Below are positions 9,383 through 17,801 of a stretch of 64,000 nt of DNA, piece after piece. The position numbers and the translations under genes are program-made. Source of the stretch: Ectothiorhodospiraceae bacterium (GTDB taxonomy: Bacteria; Pseudomonadota; Gammaproteobacteria; Nitrococcales; Aquisalimonadaceae); assembly GCA_003565775.1 (NCBI GenBank), contig PXAT01000161.1:44005-108004 (forward strand), in the 5' to 3' direction. Numbering within the stretch: position 1 is the stretch's first letter; each line of letters begins with the position of its first letter. Below the pieces are notes generated by a model. That model was not told the origin of the DNA. It made no database searches and was given only the letters and a program-made list of their open reading frames with translations.

Positions 9383-10729
9383 ATGGCACGCATCCTGGTC
9401 ATCGAGGACGAAGACATCATCCGTCGGGCACTGCGCCGACTGCTGGAACGCCAGCAACACCGGGTCCAGGACGCCGAATCCATCGAAGAGGCCCGTGCCT
9501 CGTGGGATCTGGCGGGCTTCGACCTGATCATCGCTGACCTGCGCCTGCCCGGAGAACCGGGCACCGCGGTGCTGACGCTGGCCCCCGAGGTACCCAGTAT
9601 CATCATGACCAGCTATGCCAGCGTGCGCTCGGCCGTGGAGGCGATGAAACAGGGGGCGGTGGACTACATCGCCAAACCGTTCGACAACGACGAACTGCTG
9701 CTGACCGTGCAGCGCGCACTCAAGGAAAACCGTCTCGAGCGCCAGAACGCGGCACTGCAGGCGGATCTCGAGCGCAACTACCCGGTGGCGGGGATCGTTG
9801 GCAGCTGCGGCGCGATGCAGGACGTGTTCGACCGGATCGGCAAGGTCGCGCCGACCGACACCACGGTGCTGGTCCTCGGCGAATCGGGCACCGGCAAGGA
9901 ACTGGTCGCACGCGCGCTGCACGCCAACAGCAAGCGTGCTGATGGCCCCCTGATCGCGGTGAACTGTGCCGCAATCCCGGAATCTCTGATCGAGGCGGAA
10001 CTGTTCGGCCACGAGAAAGGCGCCTTCACCGGTGCCGTCGGCATGCGGCAGGGACTGGTCGAGGCTGCCAATGGCGGAACCTTGTTCCTTGACGAAATCG
10101 GCGAACTGCCGCCGGCCGCGCAGGCGCGTCTGCTGCGCGTGCTGCAGGAAGGCGAGATCCGACGCGTCGGTTCGGCGGCCTCGCGTCAGGTGGACGTACG
10201 ACTGGTTGCGGCGACCCATCGCGACCTGGCACGGCTGTCGGAGAGCGGGGAGTTTCGCGAGGACCTCTACTTCCGCATCAACGTCATGGAGATCCGCTTG
10301 CCGCCGCTGCGGGAACGGGGCGAAGACGTGGTCGAACTGGCACGGTTTCTTCTGGAGCGCGGCTGCGAGCGGCTCAATCAGCCGCCGATGCGCTTTTCCA
10401 ACGGTGCGCTGGACGCAATCCGCAATTACAGCTGGCCCGGCAATGTGCGCGAACTGGAAAACGCCATCGAACGGGCAGTAATCCTCAGCGACACCACCGT
10501 GCTGACGCCCGACCTGCTGGGCATGAACGACCGCAGCGCGAACAGTCGGCGGGAGAGTGCGACGCCGGACCTGTCACTGGAAGATTATTTCTGCCAGTAC
10601 GTGCGCGAGCACGAAGACACCCTGACCGAGACGGAACTGGCGAGGCGGCTGGGTATCAGTCGCAAGGCGCTGTGGGAAAAACGTCAGAGGCTTGGCCTTC
10701 CACGAGCTCGCAAACAACGACAGACTTGA
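9383..10729 (+). CDS. NtrC-family sigma-54-dependent response regulator
   Basis: A 448-residue transcriptional activator. The receiver domain (1-115) has the acidic pocket IEDED, phospho-acceptor Asp52 in IADLRLPG and Lys98 in AKPFD. The AAA+ domain (about 136-365) has Walker A GESGTGKE (166-173), the sigma-54 contact loop GAFTGA (213-218), Walker B TLFLDEIGE (233-241) and the arginine-finger region FREDLYFRINV. A Fis-type helix-turn-helix near the C-terminus reads LARRLGISRKALWEKRQRL. The start ATG at 9383 follows a GAGGAGG-type site that overlaps the end of the kinase gene, so the pair is almost certainly co-transcribed and cognate. Its target is unproven; acs immediately downstream is the obvious candidate. 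Confidence 0.93.
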   Translation: MARILVIEDEDIIRRALRRLLERQQHRVQDAESIEEARASWDLAGFDLIIADLRLPGEPGTAVLTLAPEVPSIIMTSYASVRSAVEAMKQGAVDYIAKPFDNDELLLTVQRALKENRLERQNAALQADLERNYPVAGIVGSCGAMQDVFDRIGKVAPTDTTVLVLGESGTGKELVARALHANSKRADGPLIAVNCAAIPESLIEAELFGHEKGAFTGAVGMRQGLVEAANGGTLFLDEIGELPPAAQARLLRVLQEGEIRRVGSAASRQVDVRLVAATHRDLARLSESGEFREDLYFRINVMEIRLPPLRERGEDVVELARFLLERGCERLNQPPMRFSNGALDAIRNYSWPGNVRELENAIERAVILSDTTVLTPDLLGMNDRSANSRRESATPDLSLEDYFCQYVREHEDTLTETELARRLGISRKALWEKRQRLGLPRARKQRQT

Positions 10730-11043
10730 CCCGGTTCCGCGGACGGGCGGGCCGATGGCGTGGCGTTTGATGTCACAAACCGTAACACTGTATTGTCGGT
10801 GAACCGGTTCGCCGTCGGGAAGCCCTGGACGGAGGCGTGAATCCCGTGTCTTCCGGGCTTGTCGGAAGTGATGGATGACTCGCCAGGGACGGACCGTGTC
10901 GCACAGTAATGCGCCGGCCATGCGCCGGACTGCTAGGCTAGCTGTAAGCGCCGCGAGGCGTGCATAACATAACGATCTCGGCGAGGCGCTAAAGCTGTTC
11001 GTTGCCGGCGACCTTACCTTTTCCAGAGAGGAGGAACGACATC
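10730..11043. other. Intergenic region upstream of acs with candidate operators
   Basis: 314 bases without a gene, expected to hold the acs promoter. Two dyads stand out: TGTCAC-N5-GTAACA (10771-10787, one mismatch between arms) and the perfect palindrome GAACCGGTTC (10801-10810). A longer-range inverted repeat pairs AAGCCC (10820-10825) with GGGCTT (10855-10860). A GG-N10-GC spacing occurs at 10936-10949, but the flanking bases do not match sigma-54 consensus. No convincing sigma-70 pair was found. A strong ribosome-binding site, GAGAGGAGGAA, precedes the acs ATG. Confidence 0.4.
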
Positions 11044-12981
11044 ATGGCAGAGAAGATCTATCCGGTTCCGGAAGCCGTTGCCAAGGCTGCTCATATTGAT
11101 CGAGCGGCCTACGAAGAGATGTATCGCCGGTCCATCGAAGACAGGGACAATTTCTGGGCCGAACAGGCCGAGCGCCTGCGCTGGACCAAACGCTGGGACA
11201 AGGTCGACAACTCCGATCTGACCGAGGGCCGGATCAGCTGGTTCGAGGGCGGCAAGCTGAACGTCGCCGACAACTGCCTCGATCGACATGTCGAGACGCG
11301 CGGTGATCAGACGGCAATCATCTGGGAGCCGGATGATCCGAAAAAGGACGAGGCCCAGCACATCACCTACCGGGATCTGCACGAGCGGGTCTGCCGGTTC
11401 GCCAATGCCCTGAAGGAACATGGCGTCAAGAAGGGTGACCGGGTCTGCATCTATCTGCCCATGATTCCCGAGGCCGCGGTGGCCATGCTGGCCTGTGCCC
11501 GCATCGGCGCCGTCCATTCCATCGTCTTCGGGGGCTTCTCGCCGCAGGCTCTGCAGGACCGGATCCAGAACGCCGACTGTCAGGTGGTGATTACCGCCGA
11601 CGAAAGCGCTCGCGGCGGCCGTGCCTTCCCGCTCAAGGCCAATGCCGACGTGGCGCTGGAAGAATGCCCGAACGTCAAGACCATGTTCGTGGTGAAGCGC
11701 ACCGGCGGCAACGTGGACTGGACCGAAGGACGTGACGTCTGGTTCCACGAGGCCGTGGCCAAGGTATCCGCCGACTGTCCGGCCGAGGAAATGGATGCCG
11801 AGGATCCGCTGTTCATCCTCTACACCTCCGGCTCCACCGGCATGCCGAAGGGCGTGCTGCACACCACTGGCGGCTATCTGCTCGGCGCCAGCATGACCCA
11901 CGAGTACATATTCGATTACAAGGATGGCGAGGTCTATTGGTGCACCGCGGATGTCGGCTGGGTCCCCGGCCACACCTACATCGTCTACGGCCCGCTGGCG
12001 AACGGCGCCACCACGCTGATGTTCGAAGGCGTGCCCACCTATCCGGACGCCGGCCGGTTCTGGGACGTGGTGGACAAGCACAAGGTTGCGATCTTCTACA
12101 CCGCACCCACCGCAATCCGGGCGCTGATGGGTCAGGGTGACGATTTCGTCAATCGCGCCGATCTCGGCTCGCTGCGCCTGCTGGGCAGCGTGGGTGAGCC
12201 GATCAACCCGGAGGCCTGGGAGTGGTACTACCGGGTGGTCGGTAAGGAACGCTGCCAGATCGTGGACACCTGGTGGCAGACCGAAACCGGTTCGATCCTG
12301 ATCACGCCGCTGCCCGGCGCCACGGATCTCAAGCCGGGCGCAGCCAGCAAGCCGTTCTTCGGTGTCGAACCGCAACTGGTGGACAACGAAGGCAACGTGC
12401 TGGAGGGCGCCACGTCCGGCAACCTCTGCATCACCCACGCCTGGCCGTCGATGATGCGCACCATCTACGGGGACCATAAGCGGTTCATCGAAACCTATCT
12501 GTCTGCCTACAAGGGCAAGTACTTCACCGGCGATGGTGCGAGACGCGACGAGGACGGCTACTACTGGATTACCGGCCGCGTCGACGACGTGCTGAACGTG
12601 TCCGGTCACCGCATGGGCACGGCCGAAATCGAGAGTGCCCTGGTGCTGCATTCCAGCGTGTCCGAGGCCGCCGTGGTCGGGTTCCCGCATGACATCAAGG
12701 GCCAGGGCATCTACGCCTATGTCACCCTGATGGCCGGGCAGGAACCGTCAGACGATCTCAAGCAGGAGCTGGTCGCCATTATCCGCAAGGAAATCGGCGC
12801 CATTGCCAAGCCGGACTTCATTCAGTGGGCACCGGGCCTGCCGAAGACCCGGTCCGGCAAGATCATGCGCCGCATCCTGCGCAAGGTCGCCTGCAACGAG
12901 CTGGACAGCCTCGGCGACACCAGCACGCTGGCCGACCCTGCAGTGGTCGACGAGCTGATCGAGAATCGCGCCAACCGTTAA
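11044..12981 (+). CDS. acs: Acetyl-CoA synthetase (acetate--CoA ligase, AMP-forming)
   Basis: A 645-residue enzyme that activates acetate with ATP and CoA through acetyl-AMP, feeding the TCA and glyoxylate cycles when acetate is low. Visible motifs are the phosphate loop [11 protein letters not shown], the acetate/adenylate pocket [26 protein letters not shown], the hinge region [18 protein letters not shown], and the C-terminal TRSGKIMRR with catalytic Lys606. That lysine is the one acetylated by Pat-type enzymes in homologues. Length matches the family (E. coli Acs 652). The ATG at 11044 is preceded by a strong ribosome-binding site. A terminator follows at 13012. The flanking two-component genes suggest tight regulation of this gene. 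Confidence 0.98.
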   Translation: MAEKIYPVPEAVAKAAHIDRAAYEEMYRRSIEDRDNFWAEQAERLRWTKRWDKVDNSDLTEGRISWFEGGKLNVADNCLDRHVETRGDQTAIIWEPDDPKKDEAQHITYRDLHERVCRFANALKEHGVKKGDRVCIYLPMIPEAAVAMLACARIGAVHSIVFGGFSPQALQDRIQNADCQVVITADESARGGRAFPLKANADVALEECPNVKTMFVVKRTGGNVDWTEGRDVWFHEAVAKVSADCPAEEMDAEDPLFILYTSGSTGMPKGVLHTTGGYLLGASMTHEYIFDYKDGEVYWCTADVGWVPGHTYIVYGPLANGATTLMFEGVPTYPDAGRFWDVVDKHKVAIFYTAPTAIRALMGQGDDFVNRADLGSLRLLGSVGEPINPEAWEWYYRVVGKERCQIVDTWWQTETGSILITPLPGATDLKPGAASKPFFGVEPQLVDNEGNVLEGATSGNLCITHAWPSMMRTIYGDHKRFIETYLSAYKGKYFTGDGARRDEDGYYWITGRVDDVLNVSGHRMGTAEIESALVLHSSVSEAAVVGFPHDIKGQGIYAYVTLMAGQEPSDDLKQELVAIIRKEIGAIAKPDFIQWAPGLPKTRSGKIMRRILRKVACNELDSLGDTSTLADPAVVDELIENRANR

Positions 12982-13011
12982 ATCCGGTGGTGAATCGACG
13001 CATGATCGGTC

Positions 13012-13046
13012 AAACGCCGTGGTTCTCCGGGACCACGGCGTTTTTT
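13012..13046 (+). terminator. Rho-independent terminator of acs
   Basis: A perfect 12-bp stem AAACGCCGTGGT / ACCACGGCGTTT with an 8-base loop runs into six T residues (13041-13046), 30 bases after the acs stop. It separates acs transcription from the receiver gene downstream. Confidence 0.9.
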
Positions 13047-13178
13047 CATGTCCGACCGATCGCTGCGCCCGACACGGAAAAACGGTTACCCTTTCCATTG
13101 CAACGATAAAAAGAACGCCCCCAGCGCATCATCAGAATGCGGGGGCAACCAGCCGCACCGGAGGAGCAGACTGCCATC

Positions 13179-13550
13179 ATGGCCAAACATATCCTGATCG
13201 TGGATGACGAACCGAACATCGTGCTCTCGCTGGAGTTCCTGATGCGCAAGCGCGGTTACACCGTGACCACCGCGAGCGATGGCGAAGAGGCACTGCGTCT
13301 GGTGGATGAACACAAGCCGGACCTGGTGCTGCTGGATGTCATGATGCCTCGCATGGACGGCTACCAGGTCTGCGAGGTCCTGCGCGGACGCGATGATCTC
13401 AAGGATCTGCGCATCATCATGCTGACCGCCAAGGGGCGGGACGTGGAGCGGGAAAAGGGACTGTCCATGGGTGCCGACGAATACATCACCAAGCCCTTCT
13501 CCACCCAGGAGGTGGTCACACGGGTCGAGCAGGTACTGGGCGGGGAATGA
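13179..13550 (+). CDS. Single-domain response regulator (CheY-like receiver)
   Basis: A 123-residue stand-alone receiver. Residues D10/E11 form the acidic pocket, Asp53 in LLDVMMPRMDG is the phospho-acceptor, and Thr83 and Lys105 (ITKPFS) complete the active site. No output domain is present, so it must signal by protein contact or act as a phosphate sink. The ATG at 13179 is preceded by GGAGGAG; a longer upstream reading is unlikely. Its stop overlaps the start of the next gene (ATGA), so the two are translationally coupled. The histidine kinase at 15034, which lacks its own receiver, is the likely partner (inference from position). Confidence 0.9.
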   Translation: MAKHILIVDDEPNIVLSLEFLMRKRGYTVTTASDGEEALRLVDEHKPDLVLLDVMMPRMDGYQVCEVLRGRDDLKDLRIIMLTAKGRDVEREKGLSMGADEYITKPFSTQEVVTRVEQVLGGE

Positions 13551-14749
13551 TCGCCGACTGGCGATGGCCTTTGCTGGCGACCGGCGCCATCCTGGCGGCG
13601 GTGCTGCTCTGGCTGTCACTGGCCATTGCCGGCAATACCGGCTGGCGAACCGCAGGCCTGCTGGCGAGCGGAGTGATCATGGGCGCTCTGCCCTGGCGGT
13701 TTATTGCCCTGCGGCGAGGACGCGCCGAACGTCTGGAAGCGGTGCTGCGCGGTATCCGCGAAGGCGTCATCCTGTGCGACGAGCACGGCACCATCCTGTT
13801 CTGCAATCCGGCGGTCAAGCGCATCCTCGGGGACAACCGGCAGATCCGCCCCGGCGGCTCGCTGTACGGCGTCTGGACGCAGCGGCCCGTGGAACAGACG
13901 CTGCAGTTGCTGCGCCGACGTTGCCAGCGCAATCCGCGCGCAGACCGGCTCACGGAGTTCGTCTGTGCCACACGCGACGACGGCCTGCTGCTTCACTGTC
14001 GCATGAGCCTGCTGCCCAGCGACTCCATCTGGTCGTCGTGTTTCCTGCTTTCGTTCGACGATATCGGCCGCCAGACCCACGCCCTGGGCCGCCGCGATCG
14101 CAGTCTGCGCGAAGCGATAACCGCGCTCCGCGCGCCGCTGGCCAGCCTGCGGGCGGCAGCCGAAAATGTGGCGCTGGAGAAGGACCTGAGCGATGACGAT
14201 CGGCAACTGTTCGAGGCCATGATCGTCCGCGAGAGTCGTGAACTCAGCCGTCGTTTCGACTACATGGCAAGCGAAAGCGAAGTGGTGATCGCGGCGCCGT
14301 TCAGCATGGCCGACATCCATTCCAGCGACCTGCTCGCCAGTATCCGGCTGCGACGGGGACCGAGCCTGCCGCGCCTGATGGAACACGGCGAGCCCTGCTG
14401 GCTGCACGCCGAAACCCATTCCCTGAGCCTGATTCTGGATCATCTGCTGAGCCGTCTGCGCCAGGAACACGGGGTACGCGCAGCGCTGCTGCAGGTGCGG
14501 CCCGGCGACCGCCGCGTCTATCTGGAATGCCTCTGGCGCGGACGCCCGATCGCCACCGCGGTGCTCGAGCACTGGCTGACAGAGCCGCTGTGCGGCATCA
14601 GTGGCTCCACCAACACGCGTGACGTGCTGGAACGGCATGACAGTACCGCCTGGAGCCGACGCCACCCCAGCTATCGCGATGCCGCGCAATTGACCATTCC
14701 CTTGCCGGCGGCAAGACACCAACGTGAAAGGCTGCTACAGGCGGGATGA
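13547..14749 (+). CDS. Degenerate histidine-kinase-like membrane protein with PAS domain
   Basis: A 400-residue protein with two N-terminal membrane helices (about 8-28 and 33-52), a PAS-like domain (about 62-165; GIREGVILCDEHGTILFCNPA) and a dimerisation-like segment TALRAPLASLRAAAENV. That segment aligns with the H-box HELRTPLxSxR, but the histidine is replaced by Thr192. The following ATPase-like region lacks the asparagine (N) box and the DxGxG motif, so it should not be an active kinase. I recall similar TM-PAS-pseudokinase modules fused to a DnaQ-type 3'-5' exonuclease near acs in other gammaproteobacteria; here no exonuclease domain follows. It probably scaffolds or modulates the adjacent receiver and kinase (inference). 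Confidence 0.72.
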   Translation: MIADWRWPLLATGAILAAVLLWLSLAIAGNTGWRTAGLLASGVIMGALPWRFIALRRGRAERLEAVLRGIREGVILCDEHGTILFCNPAVKRILGDNRQIRPGGSLYGVWTQRPVEQTLQLLRRRCQRNPRADRLTEFVCATRDDGLLLHCRMSLLPSDSIWSSCFLLSFDDIGRQTHALGRRDRSLREAITALRAPLASLRAAAENVALEKDLSDDDRQLFEAMIVRESRELSRRFDYMASESEVVIAAPFSMADIHSSDLLASIRLRRGPSLPRLMEHGEPCWLHAETHSLSLILDHLLSRLRQEHGVRAALLQVRPGDRRVYLECLWRGRPIATAVLEHWLTEPLCGISGSTNTRDVLERHDSTAWSRRHPSYRDAAQLTIPLPAARHQRERLLQAG

Positions 14750-14804
14750 CGGCAACGACCGGGACAACGACTATCCTGAGCAGAAACCGGATGCGGAGAG
14801 CGGT

Positions 14805-15032
14805 ATGAGTGAGCAGCCCGGCCGGATACGAGAACGACTGATCGTGCTGGTGCTGCTCGGCGCCATCGCCTTCAACTTTCCGATCCTGGCCCTGTTTGCA
14901 AGGGAGGGGCAGATCGCCGGGATCCCGTTGCTGGTGATCTACCTGTTCCTCGCCTGGGCCGTTTTCATCGTCGCCACCTGGTGGATCGTCGGGCGCCGAC
15001 CGAGAGAACGGACAACGCGGGGCCAGCGCTGA
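14805..15032 (+). CDS. Small two-helix membrane protein, DUF4212/DUF485-like symporter small subunit
   Basis: A 75-residue protein with two membrane helices (about 12-30 and 42-64) and basic ends. The first helix contains AFNFPILALF and the second begins after GIPLLVIYLF, a pattern resembling small subunits paired with sodium:solute symporters. The ATG at 14805 was chosen because upstream residues are polar and not family-like. The stop is one base before the ATG of the following kinase gene. The arrangement copies that at 6248/6435, which suggests these small proteins are structural partners of the symporter-like sensor domains. The family assignment is from pattern recognition and is tentative. 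Confidence 0.7.
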   Translation: MSEQPGRIRERLIVLVLLGAIAFNFPILALFAREGQIAGIPLLVIYLFLAWAVFIVATWWIVGRRPRERTTRGQR

Positions 15033-15033
15033 C

Positions 15034-17793
15034 ATGCCGCCATGGATTTTCCTGCTCGCTCCGTTCCTGTATCTGGCGCTGTTGTTTGCCATCGCTTATA
15101 TGGCAGACCGGCGCGCTTACACCGCCCGTTCGCTGGTCAACAACCCGTACGTCTACACCCTGAGTATCGCCGTCTACTGCACGGCCTGGACCTTTTACGG
15201 CAGTGTCGGCCGCGCCGCCGAGGATGGCGTCAGCTTCCTCACCATCTACCTCGGGCCGACACTGATGGCAGGCCTCTGGTGGATCGTGTTGCGCAAGATG
15301 ATTCGTATCAGCAAGGTACACCGGATCACGTCGATCGCCGACTTCATCGCGTCGCGATACGGCAAGAGCATGCTGCTGGGGGGCCTGGCGACCTTCATTG
15401 CGGTGATCGGCATCATTCCCTACATCGCGCTGCAGCTTAAAGCGGTGTCTGCGAGCTTCGACGTGCTACTGAGCTTCCCGGACGCGGCGCCCCCCGGCGA
15501 TGTCGGTATCCTGCAGGACAAGGCGCTCTGGGTCGCCGCTCTGCTGGCCTTGTTCAGCATTCTGTTCGGCACCCGCCACATCGACACCACGGAGCGGCTC
15601 GAAGGCATGGTGGTGGCGGTGGCCTTCGAGTCCGTGATCAAGCTGCTGGCGTTTCTCGCGGTCGGCGTGTTCGTCACTTTCATGCTGTTCAACGGTCCGG
15701 CCGACCTGTTCGGTCAGGCCTCGGCCGTGCCGGCAGTCGGCGAGTTGCTGTCCTTTTCCGGCCTGCCCGGCGGTTACGGCAACTGGATGGCACTGACCCT
15801 GTTGTCGATGGCCGCGATCCTGTTTCTTCCGCGGCAGTTCCAGGTCACGGTGGTGGAGAATGTCAATGAAGACCACCTGCGCACAGCCGCCTGGCTGTTT
15901 CCCCTCTACCTGCTGCTGATCAACCTGTTCGTGCTGCCGATCGCGATAGCGGGGTTGCTGTATTTCGGTGACGGCCAGGTGGATCCGGACAACTTCGTGC
16001 TGGCCCTGCCACTGGCCGAGGGACGGGAGATGCTCGCTCTGTTCGTCTATCTCGGCGGGTTTTCGGCGGCGACGGGCATGGTCATCGTCGCCTCCATCGC
16101 GCTGGCCATCATGGTCAGTAACGATCTGCTGATGCCGGGCATCCTGCGCCTGCGCAACCGGCAGTTGCTGCAACGGGTCAATTTGCAGCGACTGATCATC
16201 AACCTGCGCCGGGTGGTGATCGTCGCCGTCCTGCTGCTGGGCTACATGTATTTCCGGCTGATTGCAGATGCGTATGCGCTGGTGAGCATCGGCCTGATTT
16301 CGTTTGTCGCGGTGGCCCAGTTCGCGCCGCCGATCCTGATCGGCATGTACTGGAAGGGCGCCAGCCGACTGGGCGCCCTGCTCGGCCTGACTGCCGGTTT
16401 CCTGATCTGGGCGTACACCCTGATGCTGCCGTCGCTGGTGGAGCCTGGCTGGCTGCCGGCCAGCTTCACCGACAGTGGCATCCCTGGTGCCGAGTGGCTG
16501 CACCCTTATCAACTGTTCGGTCTGACCGGAATGAACCCGATCACGCACGCCCTGTTCTGGTCGTGGCTGTTCAATATCGGCCTGCTGGTGACGGTCTCGG
16601 TGTTCGGCCGACAGACCGCCATCGAACGGATTCAGGCGGCGCTGTTCGTGGACGCCTTTCTGCGCTCCGAGCGGGATGTGCGCTTCTGGCAGGGCACCAC
16701 CAGCGTCAGCGATCTCGAGACCCTGCTGGCACGTTTCGTCGGTCCGAGCCAGGCGGCCAGCACCATCCGTCACTACAGTCGCGACGGCCGCAAGCAGCTG
16801 CGAGGCAATGATCAGGTACCGGCGGATCTGCTGAATCAGGCTGAACGGCTGCTGGCCGGCACCATCGGTTCGTCCTCGGCGCGGGTGCTGGTGTCCTCCA
16901 TCGTCAAGGGCGAAGCCTTGACCATGGAGGGTGTCATGGAACTGCTCGACGCCACCTCGCGGGCCATCGAATACAGCCACCGACTGGAGGAAAAATCCCA
17001 GGAACTGGAGCAGGCCACCAGCGAACTGCGGGCGGCCAACGAGCGGCTGCAGGAACTGGACCGGTTGAAGGACGAGTTCGTCTCCATGGTCAGTCACGAA
17101 CTGCGGACGCCACTTACCTCGATACGCGCATTCGCCGAAATCCTGCAGGATGACGCCGATATATCACGGGAGCAGCAGGAGGAGTTTCTCAGCGTGATCG
17201 TCGCCGAGAGCGAACGGCTGACGCGACTGATCAACCAGGTGCTGGACCTGTCCAAGATCGAGAGCGGCTGGGGCGAATGGCGCCTGCGGGACCTGGAACT
17301 GGGCGAGATCATCGAAGTGGCACGGCGGGCCACCTCACAACTGTTCAGTGACAGCAACGTCGGCTTGAAAATGCACGATCCCGGCATCCCCTGCAACATC
17401 AAGGGCGATGCCGATCGCCTGATCCAGCTGGTCATCAATCTGCTGTCCAACGCCGTGAAATTTACCGACCCCGCGGCCGGCGACGTGGAGATTTCCTGGG
17501 ACCGGACGGCTCGCGGCATCGAACTGCGGGTGCGGGATCGTGGCCCCGGCATCGCCCCGGAAGAACAGGAAAGGATCTTCGAGAAGTTCCACCAGATCAG
17601 CGACCAGCAGGCCGGCAAGCCCAAGGGTAGCGGCCTTGGTCTGGCGATCTGTCGGCGCATTGCCGAGCTGCACTGGGGTCATGTGCGACTGGAGAGTCAG
17701 CCCGGCGAGGGTGCGACCTTCATCGTGCTGCTGCCCGAGGCCGGCGGTGACCATTGCGACGTACAGACGGATGGCCGGCGCAGCGAAAGCTGA
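15034..17793 (+). CDS. Sodium:solute symporter-like sensor histidine kinase (second copy, no PAS seen)
   Basis: A 919-residue membrane sensor with a symporter-like N-terminal domain (to about 505) carrying YCTAWTFYGSVG, LEGMVVAVAFES and FLPRQFQVTVVENV. A linker and coiled coil (about 635-680) lead to a HisKA domain with His688 in SMVSHELRTPLTS. The ATP-binding domain has LVINLLSNAVKFT, RDRGPGIAPEE, an F-box region IFEKFHQI and KGSGLGLAICRR. The kinase core is of the common classic type, unlike the NtrB type of the kinase at 6435, so the two are diverged paralogues rather than a recent duplication. No fused receiver is present; the receiver at 13179 is a likely partner. The gene ends 8 bases from the convergent dehalogenase gene, with no obvious terminator. 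Confidence 0.9.
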   Translation: MPPWIFLLAPFLYLALLFAIAYMADRRAYTARSLVNNPYVYTLSIAVYCTAWTFYGSVGRAAEDGVSFLTIYLGPTLMAGLWWIVLRKMIRISKVHRITSIADFIASRYGKSMLLGGLATFIAVIGIIPYIALQLKAVSASFDVLLSFPDAAPPGDVGILQDKALWVAALLALFSILFGTRHIDTTERLEGMVVAVAFESVIKLLAFLAVGVFVTFMLFNGPADLFGQASAVPAVGELLSFSGLPGGYGNWMALTLLSMAAILFLPRQFQVTVVENVNEDHLRTAAWLFPLYLLLINLFVLPIAIAGLLYFGDGQVDPDNFVLALPLAEGREMLALFVYLGGFSAATGMVIVASIALAIMVSNDLLMPGILRLRNRQLLQRVNLQRLIINLRRVVIVAVLLLGYMYFRLIADAYALVSIGLISFVAVAQFAPPILIGMYWKGASRLGALLGLTAGFLIWAYTLMLPSLVEPGWLPASFTDSGIPGAEWLHPYQLFGLTGMNPITHALFWSWLFNIGLLVTVSVFGRQTAIERIQAALFVDAFLRSERDVRFWQGTTSVSDLETLLARFVGPSQAASTIRHYSRDGRKQLRGNDQVPADLLNQAERLLAGTIGSSSARVLVSSIVKGEALTMEGVMELLDATSRAIEYSHRLEEKSQELEQATSELRAANERLQELDRLKDEFVSMVSHELRTPLTSIRAFAEILQDDADISREQQEEFLSVIVAESERLTRLINQVLDLSKIESGWGEWRLRDLELGEIIEVARRATSQLFSDSNVGLKMHDPGIPCNIKGDADRLIQLVINLLSNAVKFTDPAAGDVEISWDRTARGIELRVRDRGPGIAPEEQERIFEKFHQISDQQAGKPKGSGLGLAICRRIAELHWGHVRLESQPGEGATFIVLLPEAGGDHCDVQTDGRRSES

Positions 17794-17801
17794 ACGTCGA
17801 C

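Noticed and set aside
10936..10949. GG-N10-GC spacing as a sigma-54 promoter for acs
   Set aside because: The -24 lacks the TGGCAC context and the -12 reads TAAGC instead of TTGC; such spacing is common by chance in GC-rich DNA.
11014..12690. Minus-strand open frame opposite acs
   Set aside because: It is antisense to a well-conserved gene, without ribosome-binding site or recognisable domains.
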